The notes beneath the pieces are model-generated. The model was not told where the DNA came from and did not search any database. It saw nothing but the letters and a program-made list of their open reading frames with translations. Source: Thermoprotei archaeon (GTDB lineage: Archaea; Thermoproteota; Methanomethylicia; Nezhaarchaeales; B40-G2). Taken from it: DNA of 52,857 bases. The position numbers and the translations under genes were made by a program. The stretch spans positions 1 to 52,857 of the forward strand of contig QMSI01000004.1 of NCBI GenBank assembly GCA_003649615.1. Direction: 5' to 3'. Shown here one piece after another: positions 23,131 through 31,546 of this stretch. How positions within the stretch are numbered: position 1 is the stretch's first letter; each line of letters starts with the position of its first letter.

Positions 23131-23880
23131 TTAGCTTAGAGGATGAAACTTCTCTAGACCTCTTTCTCTCGTCCTAACATAAACCTCCCTGAAACCGCTG
23201 TCATATACAATCCTAGCTAGCTTTAACAAGACCTCTCTAGGAGTGGCAGGGAGTTTACGAAAATCAGGGTTGAGCACCGTCTCGCTAGGCACGAACTGGT
23301 TTAGGATGTAATAGTCGCACTCCGCTATGCCCGAAGCAATGGAGGCTACTTCCTCCTCACCTATCATTCCTGGAACCACCGTGGTCCTAACCTCGAGTTT
23401 CACTCCGCTTGCTCGACATAGCTTTATGGTCTCCTCCACCCTCTTCACCGCCCAGGCTCCATCAACCCCCGTAAGCCTTGAGTAAGCCTCAGGGTTCAGC
23501 GGCGCCTTCACATCCATGGCTACGTGGTCGACTAGGCCTTCCTCTATCAACGCCTTTAATACGTCAGGCCTAGACCCGTTGGTGTTAACCCCCACGCTCA
23601 TGCCCAGCTCCCGCGCCGCCATACATACCTGCCTTAACCCATCGGGCTGAATAGTACATTCTCCACCAGTCACGTGGAGGCTATCGACAAGCAGCAAAGC
23701 CTTCCTCAGCCTCTCGGCTATCAGGCTTATGTCCACCTCCACCCCAGAATCGATAGGTATGAGCGTGGAGTTTTGACAGAACGGGCACCTAAAGTTGCAT
23801 CCAGCGAAGAAAACCACGGCACAAGGCTTACCGGGCCAGTCGGAGGCTGAAAGGTCCAGAATACCCCCTATCCTAACCAA
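23131..23880 (-). CDS. Anaerobic ribonucleotide reductase activase-like radical SAM protein
   Basis: A 249-residue radical-SAM activase of the NrdG2/PflA type, which would install a glycyl radical on a partner enzyme such as anaerobic ribonucleotide reductase. The motif CNFRCPFCQNSTL (CX3CX2C) lies near residues 28-40 following WPGKPCAVVFFAGC; THE SAM-binding LHVTGGECTIQP is near 68. The C-terminal half (MDVKAPLN, NQFVPSE) is typical of the TIGR02495 group. No class III reductase gene is in the window, so the partner is not identified. The TTG start is the only one I see near the homology start. Confidence 0.82.
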   Translation of the reverse strand: MVRIGGILDLSASDWPGKPCAVVFFAGCNFRCPFCQNSTLIPIDSGVEVDISLIAERLRKALLLVDSLHVTGGECTIQPDGLRQVCMAARELGMSVGVNTNGSRPDVLKALIEEGLVDHVAMDVKAPLNPEAYSRLTGVDGAWAVKRVEETIKLCRASGVKLEVRTTVVPGMIGEEEVASIASGIAECDYYILNQFVPSETVLNPDFRKLPATPREVLLKLARIVYDSGFREVYVRTRERGLEKFHPLS

Positions 23881-23970
23881 GCTAAGCCACAGCCCCGCCC
23901 TTAAGGCGTAATAGGTTCTTTTAAGTTTTAATTGGAAGGGGAGTAGACAATTGTTAGGGGTTGGCTGTCC

Positions 23971-24849
23971 ATGATCAAGGTCGTGCCTGGCCCTGCCTCA
24001 AGGAGGTTAGGCGCAAGCTTAGCTGAAGAGCTGAAAACCAGCGTCTTAGAAGTGGAGAGCAAGGTGTTTCCCGACGGCGAGTCTTATGTAAGGTTGAAAG
24101 GTGAAGTTGCTGGAGAAGAAGTAGTAGTGGTGCAGTCTTGTTATCCTCCTCAGGATAAACACCTCATCGAGTTGTTGCTACTGGTTAAGACTATCAAGGA
24201 GCTTGGAGCACGCAAGGTAATCGCTGCCGTGCCTTACTTAGCGTACTCGAGGCAGGATAAAAGGTTCCTCGAAGGAGAAGCAGTTAGCGGGAGAGTGGTG
24301 TTAGAGCTTATAGGGCTAGCTGGCGCCGATGCCTTATTGACGGTTGACGTGCACAGCGAAGCCTTGTTAGAAAAGCTAAGCTTTAAAGCAGTCAACGTCT
24401 CAGCCATGCCGCTCATAGCTCGGTACTTGTCCCAGTTAAGGCTCCTGAACCCCTTCATCCTCTCCCCGGACAAGAAGAGAGCAAGGGAAGCAGGCTTAGT
24501 GGCTTCCCTGCTTAATACTGATCATGGTTATCTAGAGAAGGTGAGGGATCTTTCAACGGGAGAGGTTAAGACAATGGTTAAAGGCTTGCCTGTGGAGGGG
24601 AGAGACGTGGTGATAGTGGATGATATAATAAGCACCGGAGGCACCATCGCCAACGCAGCGTCCATAGTTAAGAGTCAAGGAGCTAGGAGAGTGCTGGCAG
24701 CATGTACTCATCCTATTTTAGCTAAGGGGGCGGAGGAACGTATGCGTAAAGCTGGAGTAGAGGAGATCATAGGGACTGACGCCGTGGAAAGCCATGTTAG
24801 CCGCGTATCGGTAGCTCCTGCCCTAGCTGAGGCTTTAAGAAAGCTCTAG
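23971..24849 (+). CDS. prs: Ribose-phosphate pyrophosphokinase (PRPP synthetase)
   Basis: Makes phosphoribosyl pyrophosphate from ribose-5-phosphate and ATP, feeding purine, pyrimidine, histidine and tryptophan synthesis. The 292-residue protein has archaeal length and motifs: FPDGESYVR near 31-39, PYLAYSRQDKRF near 89 for the ATP flexible region, DVHSE near 120, SPDK near 167 and the PRPP-binding loop VIVDDIISTGGT near 206-218. It stands alone on the plus strand with its stop three bases from the convergent thpR. The ATG is at the conserved N-terminus. Confidence 0.95.
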   Translation: MIKVVPGPASRRLGASLAEELKTSVLEVESKVFPDGESYVRLKGEVAGEEVVVVQSCYPPQDKHLIELLLLVKTIKELGARKVIAAVPYLAYSRQDKRFLEGEAVSGRVVLELIGLAGADALLTVDVHSEALLEKLSFKAVNVSAMPLIARYLSQLRLLNPFILSPDKKRAREAGLVASLLNTDHGYLEKVRDLSTGEVKTMVKGLPVEGRDVVIVDDIISTGGTIANAASIVKSQGARRVLAACTHPILAKGAEERMRKAGVEEIIGTDAVESHVSRVSVAPALAEALRKL

Positions 24850-24852
24850 GGA

Positions 24853-25416
24853 TCAGCCAAGTTGCTTAACGTATAGGTCCGAGTATATGGATCCCTTAGG
24901 CGTTAAGATGCTTCGTTTCAGCTTAACCGACTCTACGTGTTGAAGCCCGAAGTCCGCGTCAGCCATCTCAGCTAAAAGCTTAGTTAGAGAGTTTAAGGCT
25001 CGAGGGCTTTTAACCCTAGCCAACGTAATATGAGGGGTAAAAGCTTCCCGCTCAGGCCTAAAGCCTAAAGGCCTAAGGGAAAACTCTACCTGCCTGTATA
25101 GGTCTATTAACTGTTGAGAGCCGTCAGCCACCCCTACCCACACAACTCTAGGCCTCCCCGGAGAAGGGAAAGCTCCGAGGCCTTTAAGCCTCATATCGAA
25201 AGGCTTTCCGCTTAGCTTACCTAGCGCCTTCGCAACCTCGTCTACAAGGCTTTGAGGTATCTCGCCTAGGAAACGTAGCGTTACATGGATATTCTCCTTC
25301 TCCACCAACTTCACGTTGCAGCCCAGCTTATTTATAGCATCCTGTACATCACATAGCTTACTGAGAAGGCTGGGGTCATCAACGTCCACTGCTATGAAAC
25401 ATCTGATCCTCTCCAC
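24853..25416 (-). CDS. thpR: RNA 2',3'-cyclic phosphodiesterase (ThpR/LigT family)
   Basis: A 2H-family phosphodiesterase that opens 2',3'-cyclic phosphate ends of RNA to 2'-phosphates; such ends arise when the archaeal splicing endonuclease cuts tRNA introns. The two catalytic HxTx motifs are clear: HVTLRFLG near residue 45 and HITLARVK near 129. The length of 187 residues is standard. The start is GTG. A TATA-like GCTTTTACC lies about 26 bases upstream, inside a 10-bp inverted repeat. It is divergent from cca and shares with it the theme of tRNA end processing. Confidence 0.92.
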   Translation of the reverse strand: MERIRCFIAVDVDDPSLLSKLCDVQDAINKLGCNVKLVEKENIHVTLRFLGEIPQSLVDEVAKALGKLSGKPFDMRLKGLGAFPSPGRPRVVWVGVADGSQQLIDLYRQVEFSLRPLGFRPEREAFTPHITLARVKSPRALNSLTKLLAEMADADFGLQHVESVKLKRSILTPKGSIYSDLYVKQLG

Positions 25417-25440
25417 TAGACCACCATGAATAAAGAGAGG

Positions 25441-25481
25441 TAAAAGCTAGGCTTAAGCCTTAGCCCTCAGGCTAGCTTTTA
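25441..25481. repeat. 10-bp inverted repeat in the thpR/cca divergent promoter region
   Basis: TAAAAGCTAG (25441-25450) is the exact reverse complement of CTAGCTTTTA (25472-25481), with a 21-base spacer that includes the palindrome GCTTAAGC. The left arm covers the likely thpR TATA box. It could be an operator for the divergent pair or an RNA hairpin. Confidence 0.4.
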
Positions 25482-25561
25482 GTTAAAGGACCAGGCCGAG
25501 AGGCAACCTATTTACTGTTCTTTGACAGCAATATCCGGTAAGCAGGCGGGAAGGGCCAGGT

Positions 25562-26989
25562 ATGGAGGAGCTTAAGCGTAGGCTCATTGCTAAGCTTAGG
25601 CCGAGCATCGAAGAGAGGCAGAGGATCGAGCAGATCATAAAACAGGTTAAGGAGAAGGTGGAGGCAGAAGCCAGTAGGCTGAGCGTAGACGTGGAGGTTA
25701 AGGTGGAGGGCTCCATAGCTAAGGATACTTGGATCAGCGGAGACCGGGACATAGATGTGTTCATTAGGCTACCACCAAGCTTAAGCAAGAAAGGGTTGGA
25801 GGAGCTCGGGCTAAAGATAGCGAGGGCAGCTGCTGGTCAAAGCTACTTAGAAAACTATGCTGAGCATCCATACATTCAAGCCTTCATTGAAGGCTACAGA
25901 ATAGACCTCGTACCCTGCTTTAAGCTGGAGAAACTTGAAGGAGAAGTCACCGCCGTGGATAGGACCCCTTTCCACACCGCATTTATCAAGGCTAAGCTAA
26001 GCGAGGAAGCTAGAGATGAGGTTAGGCTTCTAAAGGGTTTCATGAAGGGCGTAGGGGTTTACGGAGCCGAAATCAAGGTTCAAGGTTTCTCAGGCTACCT
26101 ATGCGAACTACTAGTGCTTCACTATGGAGGCTTCCGACAAGTACTCGAAGCCGCGACATCCTGGAGACCTAGAGAAGTAGTGATAGATATAGCTGGGCAT
26201 TACAGCAAGGTTGAAGATGCCCTAAACGTCTTCGATCAACCTCTAATAGTGGTGGACCCTGTTGATGCTAAGCGTAACGTGGCAGCAGCGCTCTCACTTC
26301 AGCGAATGGCGGAGTTTGTCGTCGCCTCGAGGCTTTTCCTGAAAACGCCGAGTGAACATTTCTTCTTCCCACCGCCCCCTCGGGAGATTAGCCATGAAGA
26401 GCTAGGGGAGCAATTGAAGGTTAGGGGCGTACACATAGTAGCCTTGGAGGTCAAGGTTTCAAGAGAGCCTCCTGATATACTCTGGGGTCAGCTTTACAAG
26501 TCGCTTGAAGGGTTTGAGGAGTTGTTGATGGGGGCAGGCTTTGAAGTGTTAGATAGGGGGGTATGGAGTGATGAGGAGAGAGTGGCGGTCTTTACCTTCG
26601 AGCTCCCACACGTGCGCATTCCAAGGGTTAAGAAACAGCTAGGACCCCCTGTATCCTCCGCCCCGCATGAAGAGCGTTTCTTACAGAAGCATGTGGGTAA
26701 GGACTTGAAGGGCCCTCGCCTTGAAGATTGGAGGTGGATAGCATATTCTTCGAGAAAGTATGTCGATGCTGCTGAGCTGCTCAGGGAGCAGGGTCAAAGA
26801 GCTAGGCTGGGTAAAGCCGTCCAGGAGGGGTTGCGTAGGGAGGCTAGAACCTACATGGACCTTGAGTTAGCTGTGCTACTCGATAGGCTTGAGGGGTATC
26901 GACTCCACCTCTCAGAACTACTCGACGGCAGGCCGAGGTGGCTGAGGGCTTACATGGAGGCCGCTAAGCTTGAAGATAAACGTAGCTAA
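25562..26989 (+). CDS. cca: CCA tRNA nucleotidyltransferase, class I
   Basis: Adds CCA to the 3' ends of tRNAs, needed here because none of the three tRNA genes encodes CCA. The 475-residue archaeal (class I) enzyme has the catalytic GSIAKDTWISGDRDIDVFIRL region near residues 47-70 with its Asp pair, followed by the neck, body and tail domains (VQGFSGYLCELL near 173, HVRIPRVKKQLGPP near 349, HVGKD near 380). The C-terminal extension is normal for the family. Its stop lies inside the next gene (20-base overlap), whose ribosome binding site is in the cca coding sequence. Confidence 0.95.
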   Translation: MEELKRRLIAKLRPSIEERQRIEQIIKQVKEKVEAEASRLSVDVEVKVEGSIAKDTWISGDRDIDVFIRLPPSLSKKGLEELGLKIARAAAGQSYLENYAEHPYIQAFIEGYRIDLVPCFKLEKLEGEVTAVDRTPFHTAFIKAKLSEEARDEVRLLKGFMKGVGVYGAEIKVQGFSGYLCELLVLHYGGFRQVLEAATSWRPREVVIDIAGHYSKVEDALNVFDQPLIVVDPVDAKRNVAAALSLQRMAEFVVASRLFLKTPSEHFFFPPPPREISHEELGEQLKVRGVHIVALEVKVSREPPDILWGQLYKSLEGFEELLMGAGFEVLDRGVWSDEERVAVFTFELPHVRIPRVKKQLGPPVSSAPHEERFLQKHVGKDLKGPRLEDWRWIAYSSRKYVDAAELLREQGQRARLGKAVQEGLRREARTYMDLELAVLLDRLEGYRLHLSELLDGRPRWLRAYMEAAKLEDKRS

Positions 26990-27710
26990 ATGGGCGAAAG
27001 CCCTATGCTACCCTCGCTGTAGCGAAGAAGAGCTGAAAGCCAGGTTAAGGGAGCTTGAAAAGCTCGGCGTCGAGGAGCTCTTGGAGGAAGGTAGATCTTC
27101 CATAGACGGCCTTAAAGTGCTAGGGAAAGGCTGCGTAGGCGTAGTAGTCGTGGCGGTGGCTAGAGGAGCTAAGTTGGCCCTCAAAGCCAGGAGGACAGAC
27201 GCTGATAGGGAAAGCTTGTTGAGGGAGGCAGAAATGTTGAAGGTAGCTAACAGCTTAGGGATAGGCCCCAGATTGATAGGAGCTACGAGGAACTTTCTAG
27301 CCACCGAGCTCATTGAAGGAGAGGTCATAGAGGAATGGTTTCAATGTAATCCAGACGCCAGTGAGCTTATAAGAGTCATGAGGGAGCTGCTTTGGCAGTG
27401 TTTTAAGCTCGATCAAGCTGGGCTTGACCATGGAGAGCTCTCGAGGGCAGGAAGACATATACTAGTGTCGAAGAGCGGCGCCCCAGTCATCGTGGATTTT
27501 GAGAGCGCTAGCCTACATAGGAAGCCTAGGAACGTTACCTCACTATGCCAATACTTTCTCATTAGAGGACGGGCTGCGGAGAGGGTAGTCGAGGCTTTAG
27601 GCTTAAGCGATGAGGATAAGCGAAGAGTGTTAAGGCTGCTTCGTGACTATAAGAGGGGAGCGAGCGAAGCTTCATTGAAAGCGCTGCTTAGAGGGCTCAA
27701 GCTAACCTAA
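26970..27710 (+). CDS. COG2112-type predicted protein kinase
   Basis: A compact 246-residue archaeal protein-kinase-like fold. The glycine-rich loop is LGKGCVGVVVVA near 51-62, the Lys of LALKARR near 71-75 is the ATP-anchoring residue, and the Glu of LLREAEML near 85 matches helix C. The catalytic loop reads LDHGELSRAGRHI, in place of HRD, and the metal-binding motif VIVDFES has DFE instead of DFG, as in RIO and Bud32-like kinases. The substrate is unknown. The TTG start has GGAGG nine bases upstream within cca, so expression is coupled to the CCA-adding enzyme. Confidence 0.82.
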   Translation: MKINVAKWAKALCYPRCSEEELKARLRELEKLGVEELLEEGRSSIDGLKVLGKGCVGVVVVAVARGAKLALKARRTDADRESLLREAEMLKVANSLGIGPRLIGATRNFLATELIEGEVIEEWFQCNPDASELIRVMRELLWQCFKLDQAGLDHGELSRAGRHILVSKSGAPVIVDFESASLHRKPRNVTSLCQYFLIRGRAAERVVEALGLSDEDKRRVLRLLRDYKRGASEASLKALLRGLKLT

Positions 27711-27799
27711 TGGGCTCGTTGGTACTTTCCGCTCATCACTCTTCAGCAAGGCGCTTCAACTCATCGCCCAGCTAAAGCTATCCAAACACCCTTAAAACC

Positions 27800-28093
27800 T
27801 TACAGCTTCCTCCTAGCCACAAACTTCTTCGCCCGCCCCTCCCTCAACGTGTACCTATAGCCACCTATCACTGCTGAGCCACCTATGTTTCGGAGAGCTT
27901 CAATTAGCTTAATGGGAGCTTCGTCAGCGAATATCCATTCACCCTCACCGCTAGGGTATTCACGCCAATTAAGCGTATCAAGCTCTTGAGGGCTTGGAGG
28001 CGCGGCTCGTCCCTTAAGGAGGGCCAAGATTTCATCTAGCTTACGCTCGATCCTACTCAAACGTTCCTCCAAGCTCATTCGAGGTCCACTCAT
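27800..28093 (-). CDS. Hypothetical protein with N-terminal coiled coil
   Basis: A 97-residue protein I do not recognise. Residues 5-28 (LEERLSRIERKLDEILALLKG) form a short predicted coiled coil of the type used for oligomerisation; the C-terminal half (about 55-97) has an alternating hydrophobic pattern (WIFADEAP, SAVIGGYRYTLREG) suggesting a small alpha-beta domain with a basic tail (KKFVARRKL). No Cys, membrane segment or catalytic motif is seen. It stands alone between the COG2112 kinase and tRNA-Pro. Codon use looks like its neighbours, which supports a real gene. Confidence 0.65.
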   Translation of the reverse strand: MSGPRMSLEERLSRIERKLDEILALLKGRAAPPSPQELDTLNWREYPSGEGEWIFADEAPIKLIEALRNIGGSAVIGGYRYTLREGRAKKFVARRKL

Positions 28094-28172
28094 AGGGTTA
28101 AGGTGTCAACCAGCTATAAAGCCTAGGTCAGCGCTAACATAAATTGAGTTAAGGAAGCCCTTAGAAGAAGCG

Positions 28173-28180
28173 TTTTTAAC
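28173..28180 (+). promoter_or_regulatory. TATA box of tRNA-Pro
   Basis: TTTTTAAC is centred about 26 bases before the tRNA start at 28202. Confidence 0.55.
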
Positions 28181-28201
28181 TCCCACTCCACACCAAGTTG
28201 A

Positions 28202-28341
28202 GGGGCCGTCGTCTAGCTTGGATTAAGATGCCAGCCTGGGGGGTATCCCCCACCAAGCTAGGGGCACCCGGAGCGCTGGTGATCCCGGGTTCAAATCCAA
28301 CGCGGGCGCATCCCGCGTCGGTGAAAATCCCGGCGGCCCCA
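28202..28341 (+). tRNA. tRNA-Pro(GGG) with two predicted introns (anticodon loop and T-arm)
   Basis: The acceptor GGGGCCG (28202-28208) pairs with CGGCCCC (28334-28340), discriminator A28341. The D-arm is GTCT...AGAT. The anticodon stem CCAGC (28231-28235) pairs with GCTGG (28275-28279) across 39 bases. Removing 32 bases (28242-28273, or one earlier) gives loop CTGGGGC, anticodon GGG, Pro, with the intron at or next to the canonical 37/38 site. The T-arm starts CCGGG-TTCAAAT (28285-28296), but the pairing CCCGG is at 28329-28333; a second 32-base insert, which contains the 7-bp hairpin ACGCGGG/CCCGCGT, must go. Its exact place is ambiguous between T-loop position 56/57 and 62/63. The mature tRNA is 76 bases. 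Confidence 0.88.
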
Positions 28342-28428
28342 CTTTACTTCCATCACTAGGTTTAAGCAAGGTTACAATTAGGTGAGCGGTTAGCTTCCTT
28401 ATGCAGGGAAACTAGGCAGAGAATCCTC

Positions 28429-29214
28429 TTATATTAAGGAAGAGCTAGGGGTGGGCTCCTCTGGAATGATGACCACTCTCTCTGAAAAGTTCAAGACTTT
28501 AACCTTCACTCCGTAAACAGACTCTATGTTGCATGGCGTTAGTACCTCAGGCCCGCCTGCAGCGAAAACTTTCCCTTTGATGAGCATTACCACCTTGTCG
28601 CTGTACATCGCCGCGATGTTCAAGTCATGTATAGCCATAACCACTGAAATATCCCTTTCCTTCGCCAGCCTCCTCACCATGTCCATGACCTCGAGCTGAT
28701 GTCTAATATCAAGGTTACTCGTAGGCTCATCAAGCAGAAGCACCTCCGGCTCCACGGCCAGGGCTCTCGCTATAAGCACCTTCTGCCACTCTCCTCCGCT
28801 GAGCTCCCTGATGTCTCTCGTAGCCAGCTCTTTAAGCCCTAGAGCCTCTATTTTATCGGAGACGATCTTTAAGTCCCTGGAGCTAGGGCTCCAGTCCACG
28901 TAGGGTCTCCTACCCATCAACACCATCTCAAAGACCGACATGGGGAAGTGGGCTCTCTCAGATTGAGGTACAAGGCCTATCTTCCTCGCCACCTCCCCTC
29001 TGCTTAATGCATTAATGTCCTTTCCATCCACTAGGATTGTTCCAAGCCTCGGTCTCAGCATCCTGTCTATACACCTAAGTAGCGTGCTCTTACCAGACCC
29101 ATTCGGACCAATAATACTTAGTATCTCCCCACCCTTCACGGTGAGGCTTACATCCTCTAATACAGGGGTACTGTCGTAACTGAATGAAACCCCTTTAACC
29201 TCCAGCCTGACCAT
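28429..29214 (-). CDS. ABC transporter ATP-binding protein, FecE/BtuD type
   Basis: The nucleotide-binding subunit of an importer for iron chelates, heme or corrinoids. The 261 residues carry Walker A GPNGSGKST near 37-45, the Q-loop in VPQSERAHFP near 84, the signature LSGGEWQKVLIARALA near 138-153, Walker B VLLLDEP near 158-164 and the switch His in MAIHDLN near 192. It is the last gene of a three-gene operon: binding protein, permease, ATPase, with 6 bases between permease stop and this start. The ligand cannot be told from this subunit. Confidence 0.92.
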   Translation of the reverse strand: MVRLEVKGVSFSYDSTPVLEDVSLTVKGGEILSIIGPNGSGKSTLLRCIDRMLRPRLGTILVDGKDINALSRGEVARKIGLVPQSERAHFPMSVFEMVLMGRRPYVDWSPSSRDLKIVSDKIEALGLKELATRDIRELSGGEWQKVLIARALAVEPEVLLLDEPTSNLDIRHQLEVMDMVRRLAKERDISVVMAIHDLNIAAMYSDKVVMLIKGKVFAAGGPEVLTPCNIESVYGVKVKVLNFSERVVIIPEEPTPSSSLI

Positions 29215-29220
29215 CTCGTT

Positions 29221-30312
29221 TCACCAAAAGTCCTTCTTCCTCCTAATTAACAGGTAGAAGAAGAGAGGAGTACCCATGAAAGAGGTGACTATACCTACGG
29301 GAAGTACCATGGGTGATATTATCGTCCTCGCAACGGTGTCCGCGGCTAGGAGTAGGACCGCCCCCATGAGGCATGAAGCCGGGATAAGGAACCTGTGGTC
29401 TCCACCAATAACCATCCTGGTCATGTGTGGAGCCACCAGCCCGATGAAGCCTATGGTCCCAAGGAAGCACACAGGGATAGCTGTCAGCAACGATGATAAC
29501 ACGATACCCGCAAGCCTCACCAGCTCAACATCCACTCCAAGGCTCCTAGCCCCCTCGTCACTAATAAGGAGAGCGTTGAGATCCCAGGAGAACTTGAGGA
29601 TCAACACCGCGGTTATTGAAACAGCCGTAACCGACACTACGCTTAGCCTCCACCACGTAGCTTTAGAGAGGCTTCCGAAAAGCCAAAACACCACGGCGGT
29701 TACAGCTTCAGGAGTCGCAAAGTATTGAAGGAGCGCGGTCCCTGCAGAGAACAGATACATCATTGCTATCCCTGATAGGATCATGGTTTCTGGACGGGCG
29801 CCCCTAAACTTCGCTAAGCCCATGACCACGAGCGACGGGATCAAGGCAAAGATGAAGGCGTTGACTGCTACCAGCCATTCGTTGGTGTACGTGACCCCTC
29901 TATACGTGATGATGCCTGCTCCAAGAATAATAGCTAACGCAGCTCCGAAGCCAGCACCAGAAGCCACCCCAAGCGTGTAGGGGCTTGCGAGAGGATTCCT
30001 TAACACGCTCTGCATCACGACCCCAGCTACGGCAAAGGCTGCTCCAGCAACGACAGCCATGAAAATCCTTGGAAGCCTTAGCTCCCATACAATGAGCTGG
30101 ACGAGGCTTGGACACGAAAACGATGGAATAAGCCTAGAGAGAAGCGCGTGGAGGACGTCGTTTACGCCTATAGAGGCTGTGCCGAGAGAGGCTGAGAGAG
30201 GTATTAAGATAAGTAGGAGGACGATGAGGAGGACGATGAAGCATGTCCTCCTCCACGTAAGCCTCAAATACTTCTCTGCTGCGTCCGTGCTTTTCACAGC
30301 CACCGTCCACAC
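29221..30312 (-). CDS. ABC transporter permease, FecCD/BtuC type
   Basis: The membrane subunit of the same importer, 363 residues with about ten hydrophobic helices. Typical FecCD phrases are LRLPRIFMAVVAGAAFAVAG and MQSVLRNPLASPYTLGVASGAGFGA near 95-125 (read as separate blocks), the GSLSKATWWRL region near 215, and CFLGTIGFIGLVAPHMTRM near 302 with the L-loop that contacts the ATPase. The first GTG is chosen; other GTG codons follow closely. A first helix at about residues 25-45 comes after a basic N-terminus. Confidence 0.9.
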   Translation of the reverse strand: MWTVAVKSTDAAEKYLRLTWRRTCFIVLLIVLLLILIPLSASLGTASIGVNDVLHALLSRLIPSFSCPSLVQLIVWELRLPRIFMAVVAGAAFAVAGVVMQSVLRNPLASPYTLGVASGAGFGAALAIILGAGIITYRGVTYTNEWLVAVNAFIFALIPSLVVMGLAKFRGARPETMILSGIAMMYLFSAGTALLQYFATPEAVTAVVFWLFGSLSKATWWRLSVVSVTAVSITAVLILKFSWDLNALLISDEGARSLGVDVELVRLAGIVLSSLLTAIPVCFLGTIGFIGLVAPHMTRMVIGGDHRFLIPASCLMGAVLLLAADTVARTIISPMVLPVGIVTSFMGTPLFFYLLIRRKKDFW

Positions 30313-30349
30313 CTAGTCATGGTCGAAGTGAGGGCTCAATGACGCGTTG

Positions 30350-31501
30350 CTAAGCGCTGACGCCTCTGAACGAACCCTGCTTAAAGGAGGTAGTCTCCGT
30401 GAACGGAGGATAGGCGTAAACGCCGCGATACTCTACTCCAAGCCATAGCTCAAAGTAATCCCTGAGGACCACCTCTGGGTCTACGTCTTGGAACCTTTCA
30501 GGGTAGAACCACTTGGCTAAGTACAACTCACCTATAAAGGTCCTCATCCCTCCTAGCAGCTTACTATTCACGATGTAGACTCTACCATTCTTCACGGCGT
30601 TCGTCTCCATCAGCTCGAGCCTATTGCACGTGTCCTCCCAGAGCTGCTCCATACCTGCATAGTCCTCGACGCTATACCCAGAGACCCTTCCATAGTCCGC
30701 GATCACTATCACGTCAGGGTTCTGTTCAAGAACCCACTCAGCTGAGACCTCAGGGTAAGAGACGTTGAAGCCCTCAGCTATATTGATGCCTCCAGCTGCG
30801 ACTATAGCTTGATGTGTAGCTGAGCCTTGAGAAAACGTCTTCCACTGCCTGCTGCCAAACTCCACGTAGACTTTAACCTTCTCCTCGGGCTGCAAGTCCA
30901 TTAACCTATCTTCAACCATATCCATCATGCTCCGCTTCCATGAAATGAAGCTGCTAGCTACGTCCTCCCTCTCGAGGATCATAGCCAGTTTAGTGAGGTC
31001 GGAGTCGAAGGTTTCAGGCTTGTAGAAGTCTAGCCTCACCACAGTGATGTTGAAGGGGGTAAGCATCTCCTCAAGCTCGCTACCAGGCCACCTAGCATAG
31101 GAGATCACGATCTGTGGCTTTAGCTCAGCGATCGCCTCATAGTTAGGGTCTCTCCACGACCCTACGGTGGTTAAGTTCTCCATGTGAAGGTAATCCTTCG
31201 ACGCTACGGTGTCCGAAACGCCCACTATTCTATCTCGAGAGCCTAAGATACACATAGCCTCAGCAGCATCAGTGTTGAGGACCACTACTCTCTCCACTGG
31301 CAGCGTCACTGTAACGTTTCTTCCCGCGGAGTCCGTGATCGTAACTGTCTTAACACCTTCTATCCCCTCCTCCGAAGGGCCGCCCATGAACGTAGGCGCA
31401 GCTAAGATTAAAGCCGCAGCCACCAAGACAACTATGACGAAAGCCACCAGCGAGACTTGAAGGGTTGTTAAAGCCTTCCTACTACGCGCGCGCAAGGCCA
31501 T
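30350..31501 (-). CDS. ABC transporter substrate-binding protein, FecB/BtuF type
   Basis: The extracytoplasmic ligand-binding subunit, 383 residues. A basic N-terminus (MALRARSRK) and one hydrophobic helix (about 16-37) anchor it in the membrane or act as an uncleaved signal; a Ser/Gly-rich linker follows. The class III binding-protein fold has RVVVLNTDAAEAMCILG near 67 and NPDVIVIADYG near 246. Many acidic and aromatic residues (FGSRQWKTFSQGSA near 214) could line the ligand pocket. The ligand may be a corrinoid, heme, or iron or cobalt chelate; shared regulation with cobN favours cobalt or tetrapyrrole. It is first in the operon. Confidence 0.87.
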   Translation of the reverse strand: MALRARSRKALTTLQVSLVAFVIVVLVAAALILAAPTFMGGPSEEGIEGVKTVTITDSAGRNVTVTLPVERVVVLNTDAAEAMCILGSRDRIVGVSDTVASKDYLHMENLTTVGSWRDPNYEAIAELKPQIVISYARWPGSELEEMLTPFNITVVRLDFYKPETFDSDLTKLAMILEREDVASSFISWKRSMMDMVEDRLMDLQPEEKVKVYVEFGSRQWKTFSQGSATHQAIVAAGGINIAEGFNVSYPEVSAEWVLEQNPDVIVIADYGRVSGYSVEDYAGMEQLWEDTCNRLELMETNAVKNGRVYIVNSKLLGGMRTFIGELYLAKWFYPERFQDVDPEVVLRDYFELWLGVEYRGVYAYPPFTETTSFKQGSFRGVSA

Positions 31502-31546
31502 CCACCGACACTCCTACCTCACGCTTTGCGCAGTGTAGTGCCGGAG

